From contig JAQXKW010000225.1 of the NCBI GenBank assembly GCA_029010655.1, forward strand, positions 1 through 23,012: 23,012 bases of DNA, given 5' to 3'. The position numbers and the translations under genes are program-made. This document shows, in pieces, positions 13,637 to 21,904 of the stretch (position 1 is its first letter; each line of letters starts with the position of its first letter). The notes below the pieces were generated by a model. The model saw only the letters and a program-made list of their open reading frames with translations, ran no database searches and had not been told where the DNA came from. The DNA comes from Clostridia bacterium. GTDB lineage: Bacteria; Bacillota; Clostridia; Oscillospirales; CAG-272.

Positions 13637-14653
13637 GTGACATTAGCGGAAATTTTCTGCGAAAGAGAAAAAGAGACTCTTTCTCCTTATGCGTTTCTGA
13701 CCTGCAATACAAAGGGCAGAGATTATCCTTATGTTCCTTGCCAAAACAGAACGGAGTTTCAGAGAGACCGTGACAGAATAATCCATTCAAAGGCTTTCCG
13801 CCGTCTTATGCATAAAACACAGGTGTTTTTGTTTCCCGTTGACGAGCATTACAGAACAAGGCTTACCCATACTCTTGAGGTAACGCAGATTGCCCGCATT
13901 ATCTGCCGTGCGCTTATGCTCAACGAGGACTTGTGCGAGGCGGCGGCTTTGGGGCACGATTTGGGGCATACGCCTTTCGGTCATGCGGGCGAGCAGGTTA
14001 TGCAGGAGTGCTTCGACCCGGAATTTACTCACTATAAGCAAAGCGTCCGAGTAGTTGAAAAGCTTGAGCGTGACGGCGCAGGACTTAACCTTACATGGGA
14101 GGTGCGGGACGGCATACTCAATCATGCGGGAGACTGCGTTGCCTCCACCCTTGAGGGCAGAATAATCAAGTTTGCCGACCGTATTGCATACATAAACCAC
14201 GACATTGACGACGCCTGCCGTGCGGGAATTCTGAAAATTGAGGATATTCCCAAATCAATTATTGACGTAGTAGGAAAACGGCACGGGGAAAGAATAAATA
14301 CAATGGTAACGGCGGTTATCGACGCTTCAAAGGATAAGCCGGATATTTCAATCACCCCTGAGGTGGGACAGGCTATGGACGACCTGCGTAGCTTCCTTTT
14401 TGAAGCTGTGTACCGCAATCCCATAGCAAAGGGCGAGGAAGCAAAGGCTAAGGTTATGCTTAGAGAGCTTTTCTCCTATTTTGTGAAATATCCGGAAAAA
14501 ATGCCGGAGTTTTACTATAAAAACACGAAAAACGAGCCTGTTGAAAGATGTGTCTGCGACTATATTTCCAGTATGACCGACAGATACGCTATTGATATTT
14601 TTAAGAGCATATTCGTTCCGTCCGTATGGCAGAAGCCGTCCGAAGAATACTGA
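13637..14653 (+). CDS. dgt: dGTP triphosphohydrolase (HD domain)
   Basis: A 338-aa HD-superfamily enzyme that cleaves dNTPs to deoxynucleoside and tripolyphosphate. Metal ligands are visible: His78 in RLTHTLEV, His107-Asp108 in AAALGHDLGHTPFGH, and Asp181 in IIKFADRIAYINHDIDD. The N-terminal RDRDRIIHSKAFRRLMHKTQVF is the conserved opening of the dGTPase family. The length matches the short Gram-positive form rather than the ~500-aa E. coli Dgt. The start is GTG 13637, with AAAGG about 12 bases upstream. It precedes dnaG by 36 bp in the operon with the primary sigma factor, a gene order common in Clostridia that links nucleotide pool control to replication priming. Confidence 0.93.
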   Translation: MTLAEIFCEREKETLSPYAFLTCNTKGRDYPYVPCQNRTEFQRDRDRIIHSKAFRRLMHKTQVFLFPVDEHYRTRLTHTLEVTQIARIICRALMLNEDLCEAAALGHDLGHTPFGHAGEQVMQECFDPEFTHYKQSVRVVEKLERDGAGLNLTWEVRDGILNHAGDCVASTLEGRIIKFADRIAYINHDIDDACRAGILKIEDIPKSIIDVVGKRHGERINTMVTAVIDASKDKPDISITPEVGQAMDDLRSFLFEAVYRNPIAKGEEAKAKVMLRELFSYFVKYPEKMPEFYYKNTKNEPVERCVCDYISSMTDRYAIDIFKSIFVPSVWQKPSEEY

Positions 14654-14689
14654 TATTATAAAAAATGAAATATATAAAGGAGGATGCTG

Positions 14690-16444
14690 ATGATACCTGC
14701 TAATATTATTGAAGACTTAAAATTCAGAAACAGCATCGAGGACGTTATTTCATCGTATGTTAACCTTAACCGCTCCGGGTCAAATCTTAAAGGGCTTTGC
14801 CCCTTTCACAGCGAGCGGACGCCGTCTTTCACGGTGTATCCCGGCGACGGGCATTTCTACTGCTTCGGTTGCGGAGCGGGCGGAGACGTTATAAGCTTCA
14901 TAATGCGCATCGAAAACCTGGAATATGTGCCGGCCCTTGAGTTTCTTGCCAAGCGCGCAGGAATAACCCTGCCGGAGGATGACAGGCAAAAAAAGGACGG
15001 CGTAACAAGAAGCCGTGTTCTGGAAATGAATCTGGAGGCGGCAAGATATTTCAGAAGCGTGCTTTTCTCGCCTGAGGGCGCATCCGGAAGAGCATATTTT
15101 GAAAAAAGACAGCTATCGGGCGCAACAATCAAGCACTTCGGATTGGGCTATGCTCCCGACAGCTTTGACTCGCTGAAAAAACATCTTCGCCAAAAAGGGT
15201 ATACTGACGAGGAAATGGTGGCAGGATATCTTTGCCAGAGAAGCAGAAAAAACGAGAAAAATATATATGACTGCTTTCGCAACCGTGTTATGTTTCCCAT
15301 TATCGATACTGCGGGAAACGTGGTTGCTTTCGGCGGACGTGTGCTTGACGATTCCGTTCCCAAATATCTGAACTCCGCCGATACCCCCGCTTTTAAGAAA
15401 AGCAGAAACCTTTTCGCTTTGAATTTTGCCAGAAATCATACGGAAGACGGCTTTATTCTCTGCGAGGGATATATGGACGTAATCGCACTCCATGCGGCGG
15501 GCTTTGAAAATGCCGTGGCAACCCTCGGCACTGCCATTACTCCCGAACAGGCGAGGATAATGAAGAAATATACCGATAAGGTAACGATTTCTTATGACAG
15601 CGACGAGGCGGGACAAAAGGCGGCGGATAAAGCTCTGCGGCTTCTTGCGGAGGTGGATATAGACGCAAAGGTTCTGTCTATTCCGGGAGCAAAGGACCCC
15701 GATGAATATATAAAAACCTACGGTGCGGCAAAATTCAAGGAGGTTCTGTCAGGCAGCAAATCGAAATTTGATTATAAAGTTACGAAAATACTGTCAAAAT
15801 ATAATACGGACGATCCTAATGAAAAGGCACGGGCGGCAAGGGAAATATGCTACGGCATTGCAGACATATATTCCAATGTGGAAAGAGACATATATATCCG
15901 GAATGTTGCAGACAAGCTGGAGCTTGACCCCAAAAGCATAGCCGCCGAGGTAAACGGCATTATAAAACGCAGAAATGCGGAAAAGAAAAAGACAATGCAT
16001 TCGGATATTGTCCGTGAAATCTCGGGGATAGGCAACAGAGCAGACCCGGATTATGCAAAGAACGTCAGATCGTCGGTTATAGAGCGTACTATAATCGGAC
16101 TTCTGCTTATACGTCCCGAATATATAAAGCTGTTGTCGGGGGATGCCCCCATTACGGAAGAAGATTTTTCATCTTCCCTGACAAGACGGCTTTTCAAGGC
16201 GATAACCGAATATGATAAAAACGGCGGCTTTGATTTCGGAATGCTACACGAAAGCTTCACTCAGGAGGAAGTGTCCGAGGCTGAAAAAATGGCTGAGGCA
16301 CGCAGAAGGGTTCGCTCCAACGGAGAGGACGTATTTATGGAGGCAGAAAAACGCCTGAGGGAGGAAGCCGAAAAACGGCGGATAAAGGAGTCCCGACGCG
16401 GCGACCTTCAGTCTCTCATAGACAGCAAGAGAAAGAAAGACTGA
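14690..16444 (+). CDS. dnaG: DNA primase
   Basis: A 584-aa primase that lays down RNA primers at the replication fork. The N-terminal CHC2 zinc finger uses Cys37, His40, Cys58 and Cys61 (LCPFHSERTPSF, then FYCFGCGAGGDVISF). The catalytic core and TOPRIM fold follow, with FILCEGYMDVIAL, VATLGTAIT and YDSDEAGQKAADKAL carrying the acidic metal-binding residues. The C-terminal ~150 residues, helical and charged, correspond to the DnaB-helicase-binding domain. ATG 14684 abuts the AAAGGAGG Shine-Dalgarno directly, so ATG 14690 is chosen. Second gene of the dgt-dnaG-sigA operon. Confidence 0.96.
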   Translation: MIPANIIEDLKFRNSIEDVISSYVNLNRSGSNLKGLCPFHSERTPSFTVYPGDGHFYCFGCGAGGDVISFIMRIENLEYVPALEFLAKRAGITLPEDDRQKKDGVTRSRVLEMNLEAARYFRSVLFSPEGASGRAYFEKRQLSGATIKHFGLGYAPDSFDSLKKHLRQKGYTDEEMVAGYLCQRSRKNEKNIYDCFRNRVMFPIIDTAGNVVAFGGRVLDDSVPKYLNSADTPAFKKSRNLFALNFARNHTEDGFILCEGYMDVIALHAAGFENAVATLGTAITPEQARIMKKYTDKVTISYDSDEAGQKAADKALRLLAEVDIDAKVLSIPGAKDPDEYIKTYGAAKFKEVLSGSKSKFDYKVTKILSKYNTDDPNEKARAAREICYGIADIYSNVERDIYIRNVADKLELDPKSIAAEVNGIIKRRNAEKKKTMHSDIVREISGIGNRADPDYAKNVRSSVIERTIIGLLLIRPEYIKLLSGDAPITEEDFSSSLTRRLFKAITEYDKNGGFDFGMLHESFTQEEVSEAEKMAEARRRVRSNGEDVFMEAEKRLREEAEKRRIKESRRGDLQSLIDSKRKKD

Positions 16445-16493
16445 CAGGTGCATAAATTCAGCAAAAAATAATTAATATATAAGGAGCTAAAAA

Positions 16494-17591
16494 ATGGAAC
16501 AGGAGAAAAAGGTTTTCGACATTAAGTCGCTTATCGAAAAAGGGAAGGGCAAGGGCTCTCTTTCTAACTCCGATATTATGGAGGCTATTGAATTTGCCGA
16601 TTTCGATATTGACCAAATCGAAAAGATTTACGACCAGCTTGAAGCAAACGGTATTGAGGTTATAAGCTACGAAAACCCCGCCGAATTCGAGGAGATCGAG
16701 ACCGAGGTGGAACAGCTTGAATCTGCCGAGGATATGGAGAAAATGCTCCAGCAGGAAGGTCTTAATATTGACGACCCCGTAAGAATGTACCTGAAGGAAA
16801 TCGGTAAGGTGCCCCTGCTTGATGCAGAAAAGGAGCTGGAAATCGCCGCAAAAATGGCAGAGGGCGACGAGCAGGCAAAGCAGATGCTAATAGAAGCAAA
16901 CCTCCGCCTTGTGGTAAGCATTGCAAAAAGATACGTGGGTAAAGGCATGTTCTTCCTTGACCTTATTCAGGAAGGAAACCTGGGCCTTATGAAGGCGGTG
17001 GAAAAGTTCGACTATACAAAGGGCTATAAGTTCTCCACCTACGCTACGTGGTGGATAAGACAGGCAATAACCCGTGCCATTGCGGACCAGGCGAGAACTA
17101 TCAGAATTCCCGTTCATATGGTGGAGACCATACATAAGGTCTCCCGATATCAGAGACAACTTTTGCAGGAGCTGGGACATGAGGCGACTGCCGACGAGGT
17201 TGCGGAAAAAATCGGTATGTCTCCCGAAAAGGTCCGTGAGATTATGAAAATCGCTCAGGACCCCGTTTCCCTTGAAACCCCTATCGGCGAGGAGGAGGAC
17301 AGCCACCTGGGCGACTTTATTCCCGACGACGACTCTCCCGCACCGCAGGATGCGGCGTCATATGCTATGCTCCGTGAGCAGATTAAAGAGGTGCTCCATA
17401 CGCTTACTCCCAGAGAGGAGCATGTGCTGAAGCTTCGCTATGGTCTTAACGACGGCAGAACGCATACCCTTGAGGAAGTGGGAAAGGAGTTTAACATTAC
17501 CCGTGAGCGTATCCGCCAGATTGAGGCAAAGGCGCTCCGCAAGCTGAGACACCCCAGCCGTTCAAAAAGACTTAAAGATTTTCTTGATTAA
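16494..17591 (+). CDS. rpoD: Primary sigma factor (sigma-70/SigA)
   Basis: A 365-aa housekeeping sigma factor, the typical Gram-positive SigA length without the large non-conserved insert of proteobacterial RpoD. Region 1.1 is short and acidic (residues 1-90); region 1.2 is DPVRMYLKEIG (94-104); region 2 runs from ANLRLVVSIAKRYVGKGMFFLDLIQEG through FSTYATWWIRQAITRAIADQ (about 135-199), the -10 recognition and melting part; region 3 contains IRIPVHMVETI; region 4 ends with VGKEFNITRERIRQIEAKALRKLRHP, the -35 helix-turn-helix. Start ATG 16494 follows AAGGAG. It is last in the operon and no rho-independent terminator is visible before the next promoter. Confidence 0.97.
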   Translation: MEQEKKVFDIKSLIEKGKGKGSLSNSDIMEAIEFADFDIDQIEKIYDQLEANGIEVISYENPAEFEEIETEVEQLESAEDMEKMLQQEGLNIDDPVRMYLKEIGKVPLLDAEKELEIAAKMAEGDEQAKQMLIEANLRLVVSIAKRYVGKGMFFLDLIQEGNLGLMKAVEKFDYTKGYKFSTYATWWIRQAITRAIADQARTIRIPVHMVETIHKVSRYQRQLLQELGHEATADEVAEKIGMSPEKVREIMKIAQDPVSLETPIGEEEDSHLGDFIPDDDSPAPQDAASYAMLREQIKEVLHTLTPREEHVLKLRYGLNDGRTHTLEEVGKEFNITRERIRQIEAKALRKLRHPSRSKRLKDFLD

Positions 17592-17618
17592 TATTAACCT
17601 AAAATGCTCCGATTGTCC

Positions 17619-17647
17619 TTGACATATCCGGGGTGATAGTGTAAAAT
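17619..17647 (+). promoter_or_regulatory. Promoter of the solute-binding lipoprotein gene
   Basis: TTGACA (17619-17624), 17-bp spacer, TAAAAT (17642-17647). Between it and the start codon are two tandem copies of ATTGTGCA (17660-17675), possibly a regulator site, and the ribosome binding site AGGAGG. Confidence 0.8.
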
Positions 17648-17693
17648 ATACTTGTGTAAATTGTGCAATTGTGCATTTTTTAGGAGGATCCCG

Positions 17694-19430
17694 ATGAATA
17701 AGAAGATAGTTTGCGTCCTGCTTTGCGTGTGTATGCTTGCCGGAACTCTTTTGATGACCGGGTGCAGCGTTGCCGGCGATTCCACGGGCACGGGTGCAGA
17801 TGGAACTACCGGTTCCGGTTCAAGCTTGGACCGTTCAAGCATGACCCTTTCCCTGTGGGTGCCTACCTCTAAGGATACAACCGAGGAAGCGGTGTACGCA
17901 GTGGAAGAAGCTATAAACCGGATAACTCAGGCTGAATATGATACGGCTATTAAGCTCTACGCTATCCCCGAGGATGAGTATGACCAGGTTATCAAAGACC
18001 GTGTTTCCTTGCTTGAGACCCGTATTAACGAGGCAGAGCAGAAGGCAATTGAACAGAGAAAAGAGCAGATAGAAGCCGCAAAAAGGGGCGAAAGCTACGT
18101 TGAGGAATCAACTGCATACGAAAACCCCAATATGGACGGCGAATACAGCCTTGTAGTCCGCGGTGCTTCCGGCTATACCCCCGTTGAAAGAAATCAGATG
18201 GATATTTTCCTTATCCACGGGGAAGAGGATTATGATTACTACGCAGAGAACTATTACATAGAAGCTCTCGACGAGGAAATTACAAACAACTCAAAGGTGC
18301 TTAAATCCTATATTTACAGCGACTTCTTTACTGCCGCACAGAACGCAGGCTCCATATACGGCATACCCAATAACCACGCTATCGGCGAGTTTACATATTT
18401 CCTTGTAAACAAGAGACTTGTTGAGGAAGAATATCTTAACCCCGATAAGCTTACCAGCCTTGCAGACTGTCAGCAGTTTATCAACGATGTGGCGAAATAC
18501 CACAAGGACGTAACCCCCATTTACGGAGATTATGCTCCCAGCTATTACAGATTCTGGTCAGGCAAGGATCAGGGAACCTTCTCCGCTCTTGCTTCACGTA
18601 TTATGTATAACACCCCCATCGAGGAAGTTTCATTCTCCAATATTTTCAGCTATAATAACTATACTTCAAACCTGTACCTCTATAAGTATTTCAAGGAGCA
18701 GGGCTACGTTTCCACAACCGAGCCCAAGGAGTTCGGCGTAGGATATATTACCTGCAGTGCCGAGGAAATTCAGAAGTATGCAGACGATTACCATATCATA
18801 ACGTATCTTCGTCCCGAAGGAACACGTGCAGATTACCTTAAATCTGTATTTGCCGTAAGCACGTTTACCAAGAGCACCTCCCGTTCCATGGAAATCATCA
18901 CCATGCTTAATACGGACACCGAGCTGAGAACTATTCTCCAGTACGGCGCAGAGGGCGTTCATTGGAAGTATGACGAGGAAGATTCCAATATCATTGTCAA
19001 GCTCAGCGATGAATACAAGATGAATATCCTCGATACGGGTAATGAATTTATAACCTATCCCGACTATGGTAAGAGTATGGATGCGTGGAAGTATGCAAAA
19101 GAGCAGAATCTTCAGTCTTATTTCCCCATTACAGGCAACTTCCTGAACTATCAGAACGAAAACAATGCAGAGCTTCTTGTAGGCTTTGATAAGTTTAATG
19201 CAGAGCTTAAAACCCGTATTGATAATATGAAGTCCGACGAGTTTAAGAGCAGTCTTGGTGCTCTTGAGGACGAGGTGGAGAGAAACGAGTATTATCAGAA
19301 GCTCACTTATGTCCCCTCAGATAATGATACCAGAACAGGTAAAACCGAGGAGAACGGCTGGTACGCGTCTGCTTCCATTAAAAACCTTTGGAATGAGTAC
19401 CTGAACGAGATTATAGGCGAAAACAAATAA
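17694..19430 (+). CDS. Extracellular solute-binding lipoprotein (ABC-type), no permeases nearby
   Basis: A 578-aa secreted lipoprotein. The signal peptide ends LLMTGC with Cys24 as the lipid anchor, followed by a Gly/Ser/Thr linker (25-46). The mature protein begins SMTLSLWVPTSKDTTEEAVYAVEEAINRI, the first strand and helix of an extracellular solute-binding protein; GSIYGIPNNHAIGEFTYFLVNKRLVEE is the typical hinge region. It carries a long, highly charged helix (KDRVSLLETRINEAEQKAIEQRKEQIEAAKR, roughly 98-128) not usual in the family. The substrate is unknown; sugars or nucleosides are possible. Start ATG 17694 follows AGGAGG. No permease or ATPase gene adjoins; next is a nucleoside hydrolase gene 80 bp downstream. 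Confidence 0.85.
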   Translation: MNKKIVCVLLCVCMLAGTLLMTGCSVAGDSTGTGADGTTGSGSSLDRSSMTLSLWVPTSKDTTEEAVYAVEEAINRITQAEYDTAIKLYAIPEDEYDQVIKDRVSLLETRINEAEQKAIEQRKEQIEAAKRGESYVEESTAYENPNMDGEYSLVVRGASGYTPVERNQMDIFLIHGEEDYDYYAENYYIEALDEEITNNSKVLKSYIYSDFFTAAQNAGSIYGIPNNHAIGEFTYFLVNKRLVEEEYLNPDKLTSLADCQQFINDVAKYHKDVTPIYGDYAPSYYRFWSGKDQGTFSALASRIMYNTPIEEVSFSNIFSYNNYTSNLYLYKYFKEQGYVSTTEPKEFGVGYITCSAEEIQKYADDYHIITYLRPEGTRADYLKSVFAVSTFTKSTSRSMEIITMLNTDTELRTILQYGAEGVHWKYDEEDSNIIVKLSDEYKMNILDTGNEFITYPDYGKSMDAWKYAKEQNLQSYFPITGNFLNYQNENNAELLVGFDKFNAELKTRIDNMKSDEFKSSLGALEDEVERNEYYQKLTYVPSDNDTRTGKTEENGWYASASIKNLWNEYLNEIIGENK

Positions 19431-19449
19431 TTTTAATTGTAAAGCAAAG

Positions 19450-19490
19450 AAGGGACTGTTGATAATTAAATTATCAACAGTCCCTTTTAC
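19450..19490 (+). terminator. Strong hairpin between the lipoprotein and nucleoside hydrolase genes
   Basis: A 17-bp perfect stem (19450-19466 with 19470-19486) with a 3-nt TAA loop, then only TTTTAC. The T run is short, and only about 20 bp remain before the next gene, too few for a separate promoter. It could terminate partially or protect the upstream mRNA. Confidence 0.7.
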
Positions 19491-19510
19491 TTAAAAGAAA
19501 GGATAATCCT

Positions 19511-20419
19511 ATGAAAAAACCTCTTCCTTTGATTCTTGATACCGATATCGGCAGTGACATTGACGATTCCTGGGCACTTGCCATGATTTTGAAAAGCCCT
19601 GAGCTTGATTTAAGGCTTGTTACAACAACCGCATACAATATTCCTTACCAGACTAAGGTCGCCGCAAAGCTACTTGAGGCGGCAGGGCGCACCGATGTAA
19701 AGCTTGCACCGGGACGCGGAGGGGAGCCTGCGCTTGATTCTGTTGCCGAATGGGTTGGGGACTATGATTTGACCTCATATCCCAATCTTCTCGATAATGC
19801 GGCAGACGCAATTATCGACACGGTTATGAACTCCGACGAAAAGATAACTATTCTATGTATCGGCTGCTTCAAGAACCTGGCAGACGCCTACGAAAAATGC
19901 CCGGAAATTTCAAAAAACAGCCGCCTTGCGGTAATTGGCGGAAATATATATAACGGAGCATGCAACGGCTGGCATCCTGCATTGAGCGGCGAATGGAATA
20001 TCCGCTGTGACCTTGACGCATGGAGACGGGGCATAGAAAAGACAGACTGGGAGGTTGAGCTTCTTCCTCTTGACGTTTCCGGCGGAGTGCTTCTCGATAC
20101 ACCTTATTTTGAAAAAGTAAGAAAAGCAGGCGAAAACGATCCTCTTATCCGTGAGCTTGTTGCCAGCAACGACGTGTGGTTCAGAACTGAAAACTGGAAC
20201 TATTACGGACCCACCTCACCGCTTTTTGATACCGTGGGCGTTTACGCATGTATTACACACGAAAATCTCAATTTCCAAATGCTCCCCATTTACGCAAACG
20301 ACGAATCCGTGTCTCTTATCGACCCCGAAAGAGGCAAAATGATGAACGTGGCTCTCACATGGGACGATAAGGAAAGATTCTATAAATTCCTTACGGCAAG
20401 ACTTTGCGGAGAAATCTGA
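19511..20419 (+). CDS. Inosine/uridine-preferring nucleoside hydrolase family protein
   Basis: A 302-aa protein of the nucleoside hydrolase family, which splits the N-glycosidic bond of ribonucleosides using a bound calcium ion. The calcium/substrate signature is clear: ILDTDIGSDIDDSWAL (Asp10, Asp12, Asp18, Asp19), and GEWNIRCDLDAWR is the family's mid-protein Asn/Asp block. Where many members have a His-Asp-Pro loop near the C-terminus, this one has GPTSPLFDTVGVY, lacking that His; the same variation exists in a subgroup of the family, so specificity may differ. No signal peptide, so cytoplasmic. Start ATG 19511 follows AAAGGA. The upstream lipoprotein gene is probably co-transcribed. Confidence 0.87.
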   Translation: MKKPLPLILDTDIGSDIDDSWALAMILKSPELDLRLVTTTAYNIPYQTKVAAKLLEAAGRTDVKLAPGRGGEPALDSVAEWVGDYDLTSYPNLLDNAADAIIDTVMNSDEKITILCIGCFKNLADAYEKCPEISKNSRLAVIGGNIYNGACNGWHPALSGEWNIRCDLDAWRRGIEKTDWEVELLPLDVSGGVLLDTPYFEKVRKAGENDPLIRELVASNDVWFRTENWNYYGPTSPLFDTVGVYACITHENLNFQMLPIYANDESVSLIDPERGKMMNVALTWDDKERFYKFLTARLCGEI

Positions 20420-20440
20420 TTATAATATCTAACTAAAACG

Positions 20441-20474
20441 AAACACGGCGCAGCCAAAGGCTGCGCCGTGTTTT
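20441..20474. terminator. Bidirectional terminator between convergent genes
   Basis: A 15-bp perfect stem (20441-20455 with 20459-20473) with an AAA loop, A/T-ended arms, 21 bp past the nucleoside hydrolase stop and touching the stop codon of the convergent lipoprotein gene, so it serves both. Confidence 0.9.
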
Positions 20475-21651
20475 ACTTTGTCAGTCCGTACATGGTGTGA
20501 ACGTCTTCACGAACCTTTGCGTTGTCGGCTATCCATTCCTGAGTATACTTGAAAAGCAGGGTTTCTCTGACATTTTCTATACCGTAGTAATAGTCAAAGA
20601 AATCTTCTATGTCAGAAAACTCCTCAAGCTGATATTCCTTGCCCATTTCCGTAAGCTGTTCCTCATAGTAATCATCGGGAAGGGTGAGCTTTTCACACCT
20701 GATGATATAGTATAATATCATCTCCTCGAAGCATCTGGATTCGGAATAATCCTTTAGATAAGCGTAATAGTCGTCCATGTTTTCATAGCCGTACTGATCT
20801 TTAATATATTCCGCAAGAGTCTGCTCTGCTTCTTCGGCGGCGGCTCTGTCGGAATCAAGCTTTCCGTTATAATAATCGTTGTATTCCTTTTCCGGCACCT
20901 GCTTCATTTCGGAGTTGTCGCAAATATAATTCCACGTAAGAATAACCTTGTAGTCGGCGGTCAGCTCCTTCAGTTCCTCTCTGTACTTGTTTTTAAGCAT
21001 GGTGCGGTACTGGTCTTCCGTGTAACCGAAATTTTCTATGAAAAAGGTATTTTCCGTAACGGAATTGGGGTCGGACTCGGCAACGGAGTAGTCAACCTCG
21101 TCAATATAGGTGAGAGAGATTTCCATTTCAACCTCTCTGCCGGAATTTTCAATATCCTTGTAGTAGGGGTCGGGGAGATTAAACTTAACCGTTTTTTCCT
21201 CTCCCTGCTTCATTCCGATAACGGCATCGTCAAGTTCCTTTGTGAAAAAGTAATTTGTGCCGAGGCAGAAGGACTGACCGAGGCCGTTACTGCCTCGCTT
21301 GAAGTTAAGCAGACTGTAAATTTTTCCCGTGTCGGTGAATCTGCAGGTGGTAACAATGTCTACAACATCGCCGGCAACAGCGCCTCTGTCCGGGTCCTCC
21401 GTGCGGGGCGCATAAAGAGTTATCTGCTGTTTCAGTCTGTTTTCCACATCTTCTTCCGTAGGCTCCGTGGAGATGTCGGGCACTTCAAGCCCCTTGTAAT
21501 TGCATACGTCAATGTAATCCGGCAGATAGCAGTCGTAATTCTCTCCGGTGCTGTCGTAGTCGCCGTAATTTCTGTCCTTGCAGGAGGCGGTGAATATGGG
21601 GATAAAGGCTATTACAAGCAGTAAAGAAACGATTTTTTGCGCTTTTCTCAT
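20473..21651 (-). CDS. Membrane-anchored trigger-factor-like FKBP-type prolyl isomerase
   Basis: A 392-aa lipoprotein: signal peptide with lipobox TASC, Cys24. A short linker leads to a segment like the start of the trigger-factor peptidyl-prolyl isomerase region (LEVPDISTEPTEEDVENRLKQQI), then an FKBP-type domain (about 90-185) with AVAGDVVDIV, FCLGTNYFFTKELDDAVIGMKQGEEKTVKFNLPDPYY and VEMEISLTYIDEV. The rest (about 200-392) is acidic and helical, like the trigger-factor/SurA chaperone arm. The ribosome-binding N-domain of trigger factor is absent and replaced by the lipid anchor, so it probably folds secreted proteins outside the membrane, as PrsA does with a different isomerase fold. Start ATG 21651 follows AGAGG. 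Confidence 0.85.
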   Translation of the reverse strand: MRKAQKIVSLLLVIAFIPIFTASCKDRNYGDYDSTGENYDCYLPDYIDVCNYKGLEVPDISTEPTEEDVENRLKQQITLYAPRTEDPDRGAVAGDVVDIVTTCRFTDTGKIYSLLNFKRGSNGLGQSFCLGTNYFFTKELDDAVIGMKQGEEKTVKFNLPDPYYKDIENSGREVEMEISLTYIDEVDYSVAESDPNSVTENTFFIENFGYTEDQYRTMLKNKYREELKELTADYKVILTWNYICDNSEMKQVPEKEYNDYYNGKLDSDRAAAEEAEQTLAEYIKDQYGYENMDDYYAYLKDYSESRCFEEMILYYIIRCEKLTLPDDYYEEQLTEMGKEYQLEEFSDIEDFFDYYYGIENVRETLLFKYTQEWIADNAKVREDVHTMYGLTK

Positions 21652-21680
21652 GGGTGTTTCCTCTTAAACGATTTTTGTTA

Positions 21681-21709
21681 ATTTTATCACAACCGAAAAA
21701 ACAATACAA
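21681..21709 (-). promoter_or_regulatory. Probable promoter of the FKBP lipoprotein gene
   Basis: On the minus strand, TTGTAT (21709-21704), 17-bp spacer, TAAAAT (21686-21681), about 30 bp before the start codon. The -35 is a weak match. Confidence 0.45.
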
Positions 21710-21751
21710 GTATATTCGATATAAATTAACAATTGGTTATACTTAGCATGC

Positions 21752-21786
21752 AGTGAATAGTGAATAGTGAAGAGTGAAGAGTGAAG
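21752..21786. repeat. Heptanucleotide tandem repeat, five units
   Basis: Two copies of AGTGAAT followed by three of AGTGAAG in perfect 7-bp register. It lies between the FKBP lipoprotein promoter and the tRNA terminator and codes for nothing I would support. Confidence 0.85.
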
Positions 21787-21790
21787 AAGT

Positions 21791-21822
21791 AAATCCCCAA
21801 AGACTGACGCCTTTGGGGATTT
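21791..21822 (-). terminator. Terminator of the tRNA-Gly transcript
   Basis: A 12-bp perfect stem (21791-21802 with 21811-21822), loop of 8, starting directly after the CCA end of the tRNA. The trailing minus-strand bases are ACTTCTTC, a weak U-tract. Confidence 0.7.
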
Positions 21823-21896
21823 TGGAGCAGATGACGGGAATCGAACCCGCGTGGTCAGCTTGGGAAGCTGAAGTTCTGCCATTGAACTACATCTGC
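21823..21896 (-). tRNA. tRNA-Gly, anticodon CCC
   Basis: A complete cloverleaf on the minus strand: acceptor stem GCAGATG/CATCTGC, D stem GTTC/GAAC, anticodon stem TCAGC/GCTGA around the loop TTCCCAA (anticodon CCC), T stem GCGGG/CCCGT with loop TTCGATT, discriminator T and an encoded CCA. Length 74 nt including CCA. It reads GGG codons. It is transcribed alone from its own promoter at 21905-21933. Confidence 0.97.
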
Positions 21897-21904
21897 GTAC
21901 CGAT

